DNA of 64,000 nucleotides from Abiotrophia sp. HMSC24B09 (GCF_001815865.1 NZ_KV822202.1:9584-73583); one strand, 5' to 3'; positions 18,510 to 27,746 are shown, numbered from the stretch's first letter. Made by a program: numbers and translations. The notes: generated by a model from the letters alone, not told the origin.

Positions 18510-18785
18510 GGAAGACTGGCCTGGCCAGGCTAGAGCCGGTCCAGCTCCCAATGCCTGCTTTAGGTTTTAATGCCGAAAGACAATCACGGGTTCTCGCCAC
18601 AAAGACCGAGAATTTAATTATCTTGCTTTTCAACATTTTACGTTGAGTTCGGGTTAACCCGAACTCGCATAAAGATACTGAAAAACAAGAAAGTGATGGT
18701 GGTGTCTATTATTGCTGTGCTATCAATGTTTATCGGAATAATATGGCTAGAAATGTAAAATGGCCAGAATAATTTTTGTTAAAAA
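18510..18785. repeat. Palindrome-centred noncoding repeat, unit 2
   Basis: Starts with GGAAGACTGG and includes a 22-bp perfect palindrome at 18645-18666 (half-site GAGTTCGGG with central TTAA). Blocks shared with units 1 and 3 are ATCTTGCT upstream, and ACAAGAAAGT, ATCAATG and an AAAATGGCC...AATTTTT ending downstream. Confidence 0.75.
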
Positions 18786-19055
18786 TAGCCTAGCCAGGCG
18801 GAAGACTGGCGCTGCCAGATAGCTAGTTTAGGTTTAAAGACCAAAGGCACGCATAACGGATAGGCGCTAACTCCAAATCAAAACAATCTTGCTAATCAAT
18901 ATTTGGCATCGAGTTGTGGTTAACCACAACTCACATCAAAAAACTGAAAACCAAGAAGTTTATAGAGTTTCCTGATATGCTTGTCGCATCAATAGCCATC
19001 CCGAAAATATTCAGATAAAGTTAAAATGCCCCAAAATATTTTTACCTCAAATCTT
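18786..19055. repeat. Palindrome-centred noncoding repeat, unit 3
   Basis: Starts with GGAAGACTGG at 18800. Its palindrome at 18911-18932 is also perfect but has a different half-site, GAGTTGTGG with central TTAA, so two positions changed on both arms together. The same flanking blocks are present, ending in AAAATGCCCC and AATATTTTT. Confidence 0.75.
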
Positions 19056-19069
19056 ATCGAGCTAGCCAC

Positions 19070-19095
19070 AAAAAAGAGCCCCTCAAGAGGAGCTC
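19070..19095 (-). terminator. Terminator of the DUF1576 operon
   Basis: Read on the minus strand, GAGCTCCTC and GAGGGGCTC pair around TT and run into TTTTTT. It sits just past the last gene of the operon. Confidence 0.8.
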
Positions 19096-19103
19096 GAGTC
19101 TAT

Positions 19104-19376
19104 TTAGCTAGCAACTTGTGACCGATCATAGTCATAGAGACGGGTCAGGACATAGGCCAATCCGCAGGACACACCATGCGTGAAGGTGATGTGCTGGGTT
19201 AAGAAGAGAGGGGCCACATAAATCAAGATAGCCAAGGCGCCATAGAAGTGCGGTTTGTATTGTGGGAAGCGACGGACATAGCGCAGATAAATCATGGCGA
19301 GCACATAGCCCCAGATGGCACCACCCGTAATCGGATGTAAGAAGAGTTGATAGGCTGGCATGCGGAGAAAATCCAT
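19104..19376 (-). CDS. Small membrane protein of DUF1576 operon
   Basis: A 90-aa hydrophobic protein (MDFLRMPAYQLFLHPITGG) with about two membrane helices, near residues 18-33 and 43-62, and a basic or polar C-terminus. I do not recognise a family. It is the third gene of a minus-strand operon, 32 nt after its upstream neighbour, and its stop is next to the operon terminator. A role with the DUF1576 membrane protein is inferred from position only. Confidence 0.6.
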   Translation of the reverse strand: MDFLRMPAYQLFLHPITGGAIWGYVLAMIYLRYVRRFPQYKPHFYGALAILIYVAPLFLTQHITFTHGVSCGLAYVLTRLYDYDRSQVAS

Positions 19377-19408
19377 GGGGGAAACAATCCTTTCTACTAG
19401 TAACTAAT

Positions 19409-19753
19409 TTATTTGATTTTGTATCGTCTGATGGTAAGGGTCAAGACGCCGTCTTGGAAGCCACCCTGGGCTTCGTCGATGGCCTTGCCCAGGAAGCTGT
19501 AGTCATGGCCGGAGCAGTGACTACCCAGGAGGGCATTGAAGTATTCGTCCACTTCGATTTCCCGCGGACTTTGTAAATCCTTGAGTAGCTCTTGGAAGCT
19601 AGCGGGTTCGGCCTGGCAGGGCGCTTGGACCGTTATTTCAATGACTTGGTTGCTAGCCTTAAAGTCCAGGTTAAAATCATTGAGGCCATTGTCTAAGAAA
19701 TAGGAGACAATCTCCTTCATAATACGCGTTGCTTTGTGTTTTTCGATATTCAT
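19409..19753 (-). CDS. Hypothetical cytosolic protein of DUF1576 operon
   Basis: A 114-aa acidic soluble protein (MNIEKHKATRIMKEIVSYFL) with alternating beta-like segments, no membrane helix and no motif I recognise. It starts 12 nt after the stop of the DUF1576 gene with GGAGCCCC as a weak RBS, so it should be co-translated. The two cysteines in CSGHD and PCQAE show no evident metal-site spacing. Confidence 0.6.
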   Translation of the reverse strand: MNIEKHKATRIMKEIVSYFLDNGLNDFNLDFKASNQVIEITVQAPCQAEPASFQELLKDLQSPREIEVDEYFNALLGSHCSGHDYSFLGKAIDEAQGGFQDGVLTLTIRRYKIK

Positions 19754-19765
19754 AGGGGGCTCCTT

Positions 19766-21034
19766 CTAATCATCATAAGCGTGATGGTTGCTGCGCAGGG
19801 TATCATAGATGGGTACCAGGAAGGCGGCGACAAAGCCACCCGCAAAGCCGTTGTTATAGAGGCTCATGCCTGCGTGTAAGCTAAAGACCATACTCACTAC
19901 ATTATAATGCAAAAAGCCTGCGACTGCACCATAAATGATGCCATAATGTCCAGCAATTGGCGCTAGGGTGGTCCCAAATAAGATAGGCACCCAAACCGAG
20001 GATTGGGCGGGATCTTGGCCTAGCAATAAGGCAGCTAGCAGAATGCCGGCTGAGATAGGCAGGCAGTTACGCGGGTGCTTACCGAAGGCGGAGAAGCCCA
20101 TGACCCCTAAGATGCCGCCCAGGATAGGGCCATTGAATTGGACACCCAAGACCAGGGCAATCAACAAGTAGAGGCTACCGTTAAGGGCCATATTGAAGGC
20201 GGCCGTTCCGAAGCCGAAGTGAGCTAGGAAGTCATCCGGTGTCCGCCCGGCCCGGCGCAAGAGTTTGCCGTAGTTGGCTTTGACTTCTGTCCGCTTGAAG
20301 GCTGCTAGGCCAAAGAGCCCTAGCAAGATGCCTAGCAGATAGAGGACTAAGAGGCCATGATGCTCTTGATTGAGGATGCTGAGGCTAGGCGCCTCTAGCT
20401 TGAAGTAGCGGAAGCTGATAGTCCCGAACATGGCGATAAGGCCCATGGCGAAGCCAAAGTTATAGAGGTTAAAGCCTTGGTGGAACTTAAGGTATTGCTC
20501 AGCCAAAGGCGCCGAGATAAAGCCGACGCCAGTCCCAATCAGGGCTGCCAAAATTAGCGACCACCAGGACAAGCCAGGTGCGATGGCCCAGAAGGAGATA
20601 AAAGGCGCCGCCGAAGTGGCGAAGAGGCTGACCGTGGTCAAGGAGCCGAAGGATTGGCCGGTCCAGCGACTATAGAGGTAGACCCCATAAATAATAGGCA
20701 GGATATTCAAGACATGGGTCCCGAAAAGGGCGTGGCCAGCAAAGATACCGGCGGCTGCCGCTTGCAGACCATTGAGACGTGACCGCGTGTTGGTGTAGAC
20801 CAGGATGTAGGCAATAACGAAATGGCAAGCCACATTGAAGAAGGTAGCCGCCATCCCCATGGCCGTAAAGTCGGTCATTAGGTAGCTTTGTTTACTTAAA
20901 ATTTGGCCGTAATCAGACCAGAGGCTTCCAGCATCTGGCATCAAAAAGCTAAAAATAAAGGTATAGAGGGCCAGCACTAAGAGACTAGACTTCTTGGTGG
21001 GCCGCAGAAAAGATGGAATAGTAGAATCAGCCAT
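19766..21034 (-). CDS. DUF1576 family polytopic membrane protein
   Basis: A 422-aa protein with about ten to eleven hydrophobic segments. Two halves look internally similar: each has a glycine-rich GTHVLNILPIIYGVY / GKHPRNCLPISAGILL block, the form I associate with DUF1576. Function is unknown; transport is plausible. RBS AAGGAGG precedes the ATG. On the minus strand an extended -10 (TGC-TATACT, 21063-21071) lies 30 nt upstream. First gene of a three-gene operon divergent from the glycosidase operon. Confidence 0.7.
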   Translation of the reverse strand: MADSTIPSFLRPTKKSSLLVLALYTFIFSFLMPDAGSLWSDYGQILSKQSYLMTDFTAMGMAATFFNVACHFVIAYILVYTNTRSRLNGLQAAAAGIFAGHALFGTHVLNILPIIYGVYLYSRWTGQSFGSLTTVSLFATSAAPFISFWAIAPGLSWWSLILAALIGTGVGFISAPLAEQYLKFHQGFNLYNFGFAMGLIAMFGTISFRYFKLEAPSLSILNQEHHGLLVLYLLGILLGLFGLAAFKRTEVKANYGKLLRRAGRTPDDFLAHFGFGTAAFNMALNGSLYLLIALVLGVQFNGPILGGILGVMGFSAFGKHPRNCLPISAGILLAALLLGQDPAQSSVWVPILFGTTLAPIAGHYGIIYGAVAGFLHYNVVSMVFSLHAGMSLYNNGFAGGFVAAFLVPIYDTLRSNHHAYDD

Positions 21035-21062
21035 GGGAACCTCCTTATCAGCTGCTAATGTT

Positions 21063-21071
21063 AGTATAGCA
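21063..21071 (-). promoter_or_regulatory. Extended -10 promoter of DUF1576 operon
   Basis: On the minus strand the sequence reads TGC-TATACT, an extended -10 element, without a good -35. It is correctly placed for the 21034 gene. Confidence 0.5.
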
Positions 21072-21173
21072 CAAAGGAAAGGCTTTCGCGGGGTTTTTTG
21101 CTGTTTTTCTGAGGGGCTTATATTAACAAATTATAGTTGTTTTAGCAAAAAATAGAGAAGTCTGTGACAAGAC

Positions 21174-21202
21174 TTGATTTAGGGTAAGCGCTTAGCAATA
21201 AT
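21174..21202 (+). promoter_or_regulatory. Glycosidase operon promoter with cre-like site
   Basis: TTGATT (21174-21179) and AATAAT (21197-21202) are 17 bp apart. GGTAAGCGCTTAGC at 21183-21196 lies between them and matches the palindromic core of a CcpA cre (TGTAAGCGCTTACA) at 11 of 14 positions. Glucose repression of the operon is inferred. Confidence 0.65.
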
Positions 21203-21244
21203 AGAGGATAGAGGAGACTCGATTCGTGATGAGGAGGAAGAAAA

Positions 21245-22537
21245 ATGGCAATGCCAGTATCAACTGAATTAAAAAAATATATGGAAAAGATTTGTGATCA
21301 AGCCCGGGCAGTCAATCCCCGTTGGGCTGAGGTCTTTCATGAGTGCTTCTTAAATACCCTAGAGACCACCATCGAACGCCTAGAAGATGGCAGCACCTTC
21401 GTGGTGACCGGGGATATCCCGGCTATGTGGCTGCGTGACTCGACCGCACAAGTACGGCCTTACCTAGTCTTAGCCAAGGAGCACGAGGACATCTACGACA
21501 TGATTGCCGGTTTAGTCGAGCGCCAATTTGGCTATATCTTAATTGACCCTTATACCAATGCCTTCAACCAAGAACCAAATGGCCAAGGCCACGGAGCGAC
21601 CGACCACACACAAATGAATGACTGGATTTGGGAGCGCAAATACGAAATTGATAGCTTGGCCTATGCCATTCAGTTAGCTTACCTACTTTATGTCAATAGT
21701 GGCCGGACCGACCACTTAACAGAGACTGTCCGCAAGGGTTTGGTGACCATTCTAGACCTCTGGCGCACAGAGCAAGACCATGCAGGGTCTAGTCCTTATC
21801 GCTTTGTGCGTGACACCGACCGCCAAGAAGATACCCTACCATTTGATGGCAAGGGCTCACCCGTTGGCTACACCGGCATGACCTGGTCTGGCTTCCGGCC
21901 AAGTGATGACCGTTGCACCTACCACTACCTGGTGCCATCCAACCAATTTGCCAGCGTGGTCTTGGGCTATGTGGCAGAATTGGCGCCATTCTTGGGCTTG
22001 AGCCAAGAAGAAATCGAACTAGCGGCTACCCTTAAGGATCAAATCCAGGCCGGCATTGAGCGTTATGGGATTATTCAAAACGCCCAAGGTCAAGCAGTCT
22101 ATGCTTACGAAGTGGATGGTTTAGGCAATGCCAGCATCATGGATGATGGCAATGTGCCAAACTTACTTTCCCTGCCTTACCTAGGCTTCTGTTCAGAAGA
22201 TGATCCGATCTATGTAGCCACACGCCAGACCGTTCTGTCGCCAGAGAACCCTTACTACTACAGTGGCAAATTAGCTAGTGGCTTGGGCTCCTCCCATACC
22301 TGGGATCAATATATCTGGCCAATTTCCCTCTCTATGGAAGGCTTGACGACCAGCCATAAGGCAGAGAAGGCTCGGATTTTAGACTTGCTGGTCAATACGG
22401 ACGCCGGCACTAACCAAATGCACGAATCCTTCCACGTGGACGATGACAGTCGTTACACCCGGGAGTGGTTCTCCTGGTCTAATATGATGTTCTGCGAACT
22501 CCTCTTAGACTACTTCGATATTCGCGTTAAACGCTAG
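21245..22537 (+). CDS. GH125 exo-alpha-1,6-mannosidase
   Basis: A 430-aa cytosolic glycoside hydrolase. GDIPAMWLRDSTAQVRPYL near 56-74 and TWSGFRPSDD with Asp221-222 and MHESFHVDD with Glu394 are the GH125 landmarks; in the Clostridium perfringens enzyme the acid and base are, as I recall, Asp220 and Glu393. The family inverts configuration and removes non-reducing alpha-1,6-mannose from N-glycan cores. No signal peptide, so substrate must be imported. It is first in an operon with GH38 and GH20 enzymes; AGGAGGAAG serves as RBS. An equivalent GH125-GH38 pair occurs in Streptococcus pneumoniae. Confidence 0.93.
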   Translation: MAMPVSTELKKYMEKICDQARAVNPRWAEVFHECFLNTLETTIERLEDGSTFVVTGDIPAMWLRDSTAQVRPYLVLAKEHEDIYDMIAGLVERQFGYILIDPYTNAFNQEPNGQGHGATDHTQMNDWIWERKYEIDSLAYAIQLAYLLYVNSGRTDHLTETVRKGLVTILDLWRTEQDHAGSSPYRFVRDTDRQEDTLPFDGKGSPVGYTGMTWSGFRPSDDRCTYHYLVPSNQFASVVLGYVAELAPFLGLSQEEIELAATLKDQIQAGIERYGIIQNAQGQAVYAYEVDGLGNASIMDDGNVPNLLSLPYLGFCSEDDPIYVATRQTVLSPENPYYYSGKLASGLGSSHTWDQYIWPISLSMEGLTTSHKAEKARILDLLVNTDAGTNQMHESFHVDDDSRYTREWFSWSNMMFCELLLDYFDIRVKR

Positions 22538-22556
22538 AAAGACATGAGGCAATAAA

Positions 22557-25250
22557 ATGAGCAAGAAAACCGTTCATATCATTTCCCACTCCCACTGGGA
22601 TCGGGAATGGTATCTTCCCTTTGAAGAACACCACCTACGTTTAGTCGACTTGATTGATCAAGTCCTAGACCTATTCGACACAGATCCAGACTACCGTTAC
22701 TTCCACCTGGATGGCCAGACTATCACCTTGGCCGACTATCTACAAATTCGTCCCCATCAAGAAGCGCGCCTTAAGGCGGCCGTTCAGTCCGGTAAATTAC
22801 GGATTGGGCCCTTCTATATCTTGCAGGATGCCTTCCTGATTAGTGGCGAGGCAACGGTTCGTAACGGTCTGATTGGTTATCAGGATCTCAAACGCTGGGG
22901 GGTTAAGGGCGAACAATTAGGTTACTATCCGGATACCTTCGGCCTAACCGGCCAAACTCCACAAATCACTCGTGGCATGGGCATGTCTGTGGCGGCCTTT
23001 GGTCGCGGGGTCAAACCAACGGGCTTTGATAACCAGACCTTTGAAGAAGGTAGCTTCAAGTCGGCCTTCTCAGAGCTTACCTGGAAGAGTCCAGATGGCT
23101 CGGATGTCCTGGGGATTCTCTTCGCTAACTGGTATAGTAACGGCAATGAAATCCCTGCTGATCCTGAGCAAGCCAAAGTCTTCTGGGATAAGAAATTAGC
23201 CGATGCTGAGCGCTATGCGGTCTCTGACCAGTTGCTCATGCTTAATGGCTGTGACCACCAACCTGCCCAGACTGATCTGTCCCAAGCCATTGCCTTGGCC
23301 AACCAGCTCTACCCAGACTATGAATTTATCCACTCTAACTTTACCCTCTATCAAGAAGCCCTAGAAGCGAGTCTAGCAAGCAATCAACCACAATTAAGTG
23401 TGGTGGAAGGGGAATTACGTTCGCAAGCAACCGATGGTTGGTATACTTTGGCCAACACCGCTTCTTCCCGTCTCTACCTCAAGCAGTATTCAGCTCGTCT
23501 GTCTGACTACTTGGAGCAAGTTCTAGAGCCTTTGGCCACCTTAGCTAGCCGCTACGGCTACGTCTACCCAAGCGATAAAATTGACTTTATCTGGAAGACC
23601 CTCTTGCAGAACTACCCTCATGACAGCATTTGTGGCTGTAGTATCGACGAAGTTCACCGGGGCATGGTGTCCCGCTTTGAAGCCGTTGAAGCGGCTAGCC
23701 AGACCCTAGTGCGAGGCATCCTAGACTTCTTGGCTCAGCAGGTCAAGGCGCCAAATCGTTTGCCAGACCAGCCTTATGTCTTGCAGGTATGGAATCCAAG
23801 CAATTGCCTCAAGGAAGGTCGTCTAGTCAGCAAAGTCGTCTTAGACCGGGCCTTCTTCAGTCAATATCCAGTTAAAGAAGCCTATCAACGTATGGCGGAA
23901 TTAGCCATTGAAGACTACCAATTAGTGGATGGCCAAGGTCAAGTCGTGCCTGCCACCATTGTGGACCTAGGGGCTAACTTCGACTATGACCTACCAGATG
24001 ACCGCTTCCGCCGAGCCTACTTCGCACGTGAATTAGAAGTGGAATGGCTAGCCACCGTGCCAGCTATGTCCTTGGCTGAGTACTATCTGGTACCTAAGAC
24101 AGAGGACCTGGAACTAGAAGGTGGAGCCCAAGACAAGGAGTTAATCGAGAATGACTACCTCAAAGTGGCCCTTGCAGCCAACGGCTCTGTTACCATCACC
24201 GATAAGGTGACCGGCAAGGTCTATGAAGATCAAGGTCTCTTAGAAGAGACCGGGGATGTGGGCAATGAATATATTTTCCGCGAATCCTTAGGCCAATCTT
24301 TGACCCAAGCCGACGCTCTCATTAGCACCCGGGTCATCCATGATGGCTTGGCCGATCATCTGGTCCTAGGCTATCAACTTCAAGTGCCAATTTCGGCTGA
24401 CTATGCCTTACTAGAGGCGCAAAAACAAGTCATCGATGTGGTCGAGCGCCAAATTGGTCGGGCTGACGAGACAGTACCGGTTGAAATCTTCGTGACCTAT
24501 AGCCTCACCCCTCAATCACGGGGCCTAGCCATCCGCCTAGAAGGGCACAATGAGGTCTTGGATCATCGGGTACGATTGGGCTTCAAGCTGCCTGAGCGCA
24601 CGGATCGCCACTTTGTCGACTCTGCCTATGAATGGCTCTGGCGCTCTAACCATGTGGCACCTGAATGGCGTAACCCAAGCAACCCACAAGCCCTACACCG
24701 CAATGTGGCCATTGGGGAGAGTCAAGGTTTGACCGTGAGCGTACAGGGGCTACCTGAATATGAAGTGACCGCCGACGACCAGGCGACTTATCTCTATCTG
24801 ACCTGCTTGCGTTGCACTGGCGAATTAGGGGACTGGGGTTACTTCCCAACACCGGAAGCCCAATGTCTGGGCGATTACGAAGCCAGTGCCTACCTCCAAT
24901 TCTGGCAAGGCCAAGATCAGTTAAGCCAAAGCTTTGCGACCGGGTCTTCCATCTTCATCCCACTCTTGGTTAAGCAAGCTAGCCTAGGCCAAGATTTGGC
25001 TGACTGGCAAGCTAGCCCAGTCAAGGTCAATGACCTGCCAAGAGGCATCGAAGTGACGGCCTTCAAGCAGGCCCACGATAGCCAAGATTGGATTCTCCGC
25101 CTAGTCAGCCATGCTTCAGAGACGCTCGACCTAGCACCTTATCTACCTAGCAAGTTGCAATCGGTCAACCTCTTAGAAGAGGACCTAGAGGCGACCTCTT
25201 CGCTGATTGCGCCTTATGAAATCAAGACCTATCGCCTTAAGAAAGGGTAA
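22557..25250 (+). CDS. GH38 alpha-mannosidase
   Basis: An 897-aa zinc-dependent retaining alpha-mannosidase. HSHWDREW at 11-18 gives two zinc ligands (His13, Asp15); YYPDTFGLTGQTPQ near 123-136 contains the nucleophile Asp126; further histidine ligand lies in NYPHDSICGCSID. The C-terminal two-thirds are the beta-rich GH38 domains. No signal peptide. Length fits bacterial cytosolic GH38. It starts 19 nt after the GH125 gene and 5 nt before the GH20 gene. With them it would trim high-mannose or complex N-glycan arms; linkage preference (alpha-1,2/1,3) cannot be read from sequence. Confidence 0.93.
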   Translation: MSKKTVHIISHSHWDREWYLPFEEHHLRLVDLIDQVLDLFDTDPDYRYFHLDGQTITLADYLQIRPHQEARLKAAVQSGKLRIGPFYILQDAFLISGEATVRNGLIGYQDLKRWGVKGEQLGYYPDTFGLTGQTPQITRGMGMSVAAFGRGVKPTGFDNQTFEEGSFKSAFSELTWKSPDGSDVLGILFANWYSNGNEIPADPEQAKVFWDKKLADAERYAVSDQLLMLNGCDHQPAQTDLSQAIALANQLYPDYEFIHSNFTLYQEALEASLASNQPQLSVVEGELRSQATDGWYTLANTASSRLYLKQYSARLSDYLEQVLEPLATLASRYGYVYPSDKIDFIWKTLLQNYPHDSICGCSIDEVHRGMVSRFEAVEAASQTLVRGILDFLAQQVKAPNRLPDQPYVLQVWNPSNCLKEGRLVSKVVLDRAFFSQYPVKEAYQRMAELAIEDYQLVDGQGQVVPATIVDLGANFDYDLPDDRFRRAYFARELEVEWLATVPAMSLAEYYLVPKTEDLELEGGAQDKELIENDYLKVALAANGSVTITDKVTGKVYEDQGLLEETGDVGNEYIFRESLGQSLTQADALISTRVIHDGLADHLVLGYQLQVPISADYALLEAQKQVIDVVERQIGRADETVPVEIFVTYSLTPQSRGLAIRLEGHNEVLDHRVRLGFKLPERTDRHFVDSAYEWLWRSNHVAPEWRNPSNPQALHRNVAIGESQGLTVSVQGLPEYEVTADDQATYLYLTCLRCTGELGDWGYFPTPEAQCLGDYEASAYLQFWQGQDQLSQSFATGSSIFIPLLVKQASLGQDLADWQASPVKVNDLPRGIEVTAFKQAHDSQDWILRLVSHASETLDLAPYLPSKLQSVNLLEEDLEATSSLIAPYEIKTYRLKKG

Positions 25251-25255
25251 GTATT

Positions 25256-27115
25256 ATGACTAAGATTTGGATTGAAGATGCGGCCTTGCGCGACAAGGTT
25301 CAGCGTCTAGAAGCAGAATTAGACCTATCCCTAGCACCTGATGGCCGCCTGGTTGACTATCAAGCGGGCCCAGCGGGCAAGTTAGAAGTATCTCACCAAG
25401 GGGAGGGCGTCCTCATTGTGGCACCTGACCTACCACATTTCTTCCATGGCTTGGCCCTCTGGAATATGCGCCAGCAAGCTGGTCAGACCAGCAGCTTTAG
25501 TCAGCCCATTAGCTTCAGCCGTAATGGCCTCATGCTGGATAACTCCCGCAATGCCGTTGCCAAGGTGGACTATGTTAAGTCCCTCTTAAGACGCTTGGCC
25601 GTCTTAGGCCACAGTTGGTATATGCTCTATATGGAAGATGTCTATGAAATTCCGGAGCAACCTTATTTTGGGGCCTTCCGAGGGCGTTATAGCCAGGCCG
25701 ATTTGCGTGAATTGGATGCTTACGCCCAGGACTTGGGTATTGAATTGGTGCCTTGTGTACAGACCTTGGCCCACCTCAACCAGTTCTTCCAATGGGAGCA
25801 TATTAACAGTCAATATGCAGACTTGGCTGACGTCCTCCACGTAGGGCGGGAAGAGACCTATACCTTAATCGACCAAATGTTGGCCTCTCTCTCTTCTTGT
25901 TTTACAACCAAGCGCATTCACTTAGGCATGGATGAAGCCTATGACCTAGGGCGAGGCCATTATCTGGATCAAGTGGGCTTGCGAGCCAAGACTGACATTA
26001 TGTTGGACCACCTAGCCCGTATGAAGACCCTCTGTGACCGCTATGACCTAGAACCAATCATTTGGGATGACATGTTCTTCTCTTGGTATAACCAAGTGGG
26101 AGAAGACGAGAAAATCGACATTCCTGAGGGCATCAGCCTCATGTACTGGGATTACTACCAACATACCACCCAAGCTTACTTGGATAAAATCGCCCAACGC
26201 CGTAGTTTAGGGGCTCAAGTCAGCTTTGCTGGTGGGGCCTGGCGTTGGACGGGTTACACACCGCACCACCGTAAGACCTTGGTGGCTAGCCTGGCCGGCC
26301 TAGCAGCGGCCCGCCAAACCGGCATCCAGGAAGTCATGGCGACTGCCTGGGGTGACGATAGTTCTGAGTCACCATTTGAAGTGGCCGTCTTCGGCCTGGT
26401 CCTCTATTCTTACCTAGACAGCCATGCTGACTATGTAGAAGAGGAGTTTAGCCAATGGCTAAGCTTCTTCACCGGCTTATCCCTATCCGACTGGCTCAAG
26501 CAAGGGGAATTAGACTTGTTGCCAGAATGGGATCAATTAGCAGGCATTGATGTGACGCCTTCTAAATACTTCTTCTATCAAGATTTGCTACTGCCGATGT
26601 TTATGCCACAAATTGAGTCCATGGATGTGGACTATGGGGCCCGTATGGCCAAATTAGCCGTTGACTTCGATGCTATGGAGGGTGGCAACCCAGCTGTCAA
26701 CCAGTTCTATAGCGACTATGCCCTCTGCTTGGCCAACAAATGGAACCTGCCTTACTTAATCTGGCAGGCCTATCATGCCCACGACCGTCAGACGCTAGCT
26801 GACCTCGTTCACGGTCGCTTGCCACAACTGATTGCGGACTACGACCGCGTCCTGCAAAGTCGTCGTCAAGTCTGGTTACAAGAAGCCAACCCATTTGGCT
26901 TGGAAATCTTAGAATATCGGATTGGCGGGCTGATGACCCGGACGCAAGCGGTCATTTCGCGCTTGAAGGATTATCTGTCAGGCCGCCTTGACAGTCTGCC
27001 AGAGTTGGAGGAAGCACGACTCAATCCGCTGCCAAACGACCAAAGTGGCTTCAAACCAGCCGTCAACTACAACCGCGCCCTACGGACCATGTCGCGGTCC
27101 CGTATGACCTGGTAG
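25256..27115 (+). CDS. gcnA: GH20 N-acetyl-beta-hexosaminidase, GcnA-like
   Basis: A 619-aa cytosolic hexosaminidase. The catalytic pair Asp226-Glu227 is in HLGMDEAYDLGRG; the TIM-barrel begins near residue 90 (SRNGLMLDNSRN) and includes YMLYMEDVYE and IIWDDMFFSW. Length and motifs resemble GcnA of Streptococcus gordonii and the GH20C type of pneumococcus, which cleave terminal GlcNAc and GalNAc by substrate-assisted catalysis. It is last in the operon and probably releases GlcNAc from N-glycan fragments; a GlcNAc-type PTS lies at 6.3 kb. Confidence 0.9.
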   Translation: MTKIWIEDAALRDKVQRLEAELDLSLAPDGRLVDYQAGPAGKLEVSHQGEGVLIVAPDLPHFFHGLALWNMRQQAGQTSSFSQPISFSRNGLMLDNSRNAVAKVDYVKSLLRRLAVLGHSWYMLYMEDVYEIPEQPYFGAFRGRYSQADLRELDAYAQDLGIELVPCVQTLAHLNQFFQWEHINSQYADLADVLHVGREETYTLIDQMLASLSSCFTTKRIHLGMDEAYDLGRGHYLDQVGLRAKTDIMLDHLARMKTLCDRYDLEPIIWDDMFFSWYNQVGEDEKIDIPEGISLMYWDYYQHTTQAYLDKIAQRRSLGAQVSFAGGAWRWTGYTPHHRKTLVASLAGLAAARQTGIQEVMATAWGDDSSESPFEVAVFGLVLYSYLDSHADYVEEEFSQWLSFFTGLSLSDWLKQGELDLLPEWDQLAGIDVTPSKYFFYQDLLLPMFMPQIESMDVDYGARMAKLAVDFDAMEGGNPAVNQFYSDYALCLANKWNLPYLIWQAYHAHDRQTLADLVHGRLPQLIADYDRVLQSRRQVWLQEANPFGLEILEYRIGGLMTRTQAVISRLKDYLSGRLDSLPELEEARLNPLPNDQSGFKPAVNYNRALRTMSRSRMTW

Positions 27116-27123
27116 CATCAGAC

Positions 27124-27153
27124 AAAAAAGGCAAGGGAATGCCCCTTGCCTTT
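27124..27153 (+). terminator. Glycosidase operon terminator
   Basis: GGCAAGGG and CCCCTTGCC pair around AATG after an A6 tract, followed by TTT. Confidence 0.8.
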
Positions 27154-27165
27154 GGCTTTATGAAT

Positions 27166-27198
27166 ACAAAAATGACGAGGACTCAGTCCTCGTCATTT
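27166..27198 (-). terminator. perR terminator
   Basis: AAATGACGAGGACT and AGTCCTCGTCATTT form a perfect stem with almost no loop; on the minus strand it continues into TTTTTG. It lies 15 nt past the perR stop. Confidence 0.88.
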
Positions 27199-27212
27199 GA
27201 TTTCGTCTGTGA

Positions 27213-27677
27213 TTACCAGGCGCGGATGCGACCTTGGCAGTCTGGGCAGACACCGTAAACTTCGACTTTAGTCCGGTTGGTTGTATAGCCGGTTTGTTTA
27301 TGGACGTCTTCGGTTGGATCTGGGAACTTAGTCATAGCGAAGTCCGCAATTTTCCCACAGCGTTCACAGATAATGTGCTGATGGTTGTAGCCATTTAGGC
27401 CCATGTAGTCATAACGACTGGTGACATCAGAGAATTTCATCTCATTGACATAACCTTCTTTGACTAGGAAAGACAGGTTATTATAGATAGTCGCAAGACT
27501 AAGGCTTGGCCAGTCGGGTAAGAGATCATGGTAGATTTCTTCCACGGTAGGGTGATTGTGTGTCTGAATCATATAGGATAGAATGGCGCGACGTTGCGGC
27601 GTCATCCGAATGTGCTTATTCTTAAGTTGGGCAACAACTTGTTCCAGTTCTTTAGCGACATCAGTTACATATTCCAT
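27213..27677 (-). CDS. perR: Fur-family peroxide regulator PerR
   Basis: A 154-aa repressor. The winged helix (residues 20-85) includes MTPQRRAILSYM and SLATIYNNLSFL; regulatory-metal ligands are in SRYDY and YNHQHI; the structural zinc site has CERC and CPDC. The arrangement DVTSRYDY and VEVYGVCPDC follows B. subtilis PerR more closely than Fur or Zur. PerR uses Fe-catalysed histidine oxidation to sense peroxide and represses oxidative-stress genes. AAGGAGG precedes the ATG. Assignment to PerR rather than Fur rests on similarity. Confidence 0.85.
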   Translation of the reverse strand: MEYVTDVAKELEQVVAQLKNKHIRMTPQRRAILSYMIQTHNHPTVEEIYHDLLPDWPSLSLATIYNNLSFLVKEGYVNEMKFSDVTSRYDYMGLNGYNHQHIICERCGKIADFAMTKFPDPTEDVHKQTGYTTNRTKVEVYGVCPDCQGRIRAW

Positions 27678-27746
27678 TTTGGGTCACCTCCTTTTATTTA
27701 TTGATAATTAAAACAATCTACTACATATAAAATTGTAGCACAAATT

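Noticed and set aside
18224..18646. Short ORFs of 62-67 codons on both strands in the 18.2-18.7 kb region
   Set aside because: They run through the repeat units and palindromes, have no RBS, and are not conserved between the three units.
18183..19060. The palindrome-centred repeats as a replication origin or parS array
   Set aside because: No DnaA-box clusters and no parS consensus are visible, and no rep, dnaA or par genes are nearby.
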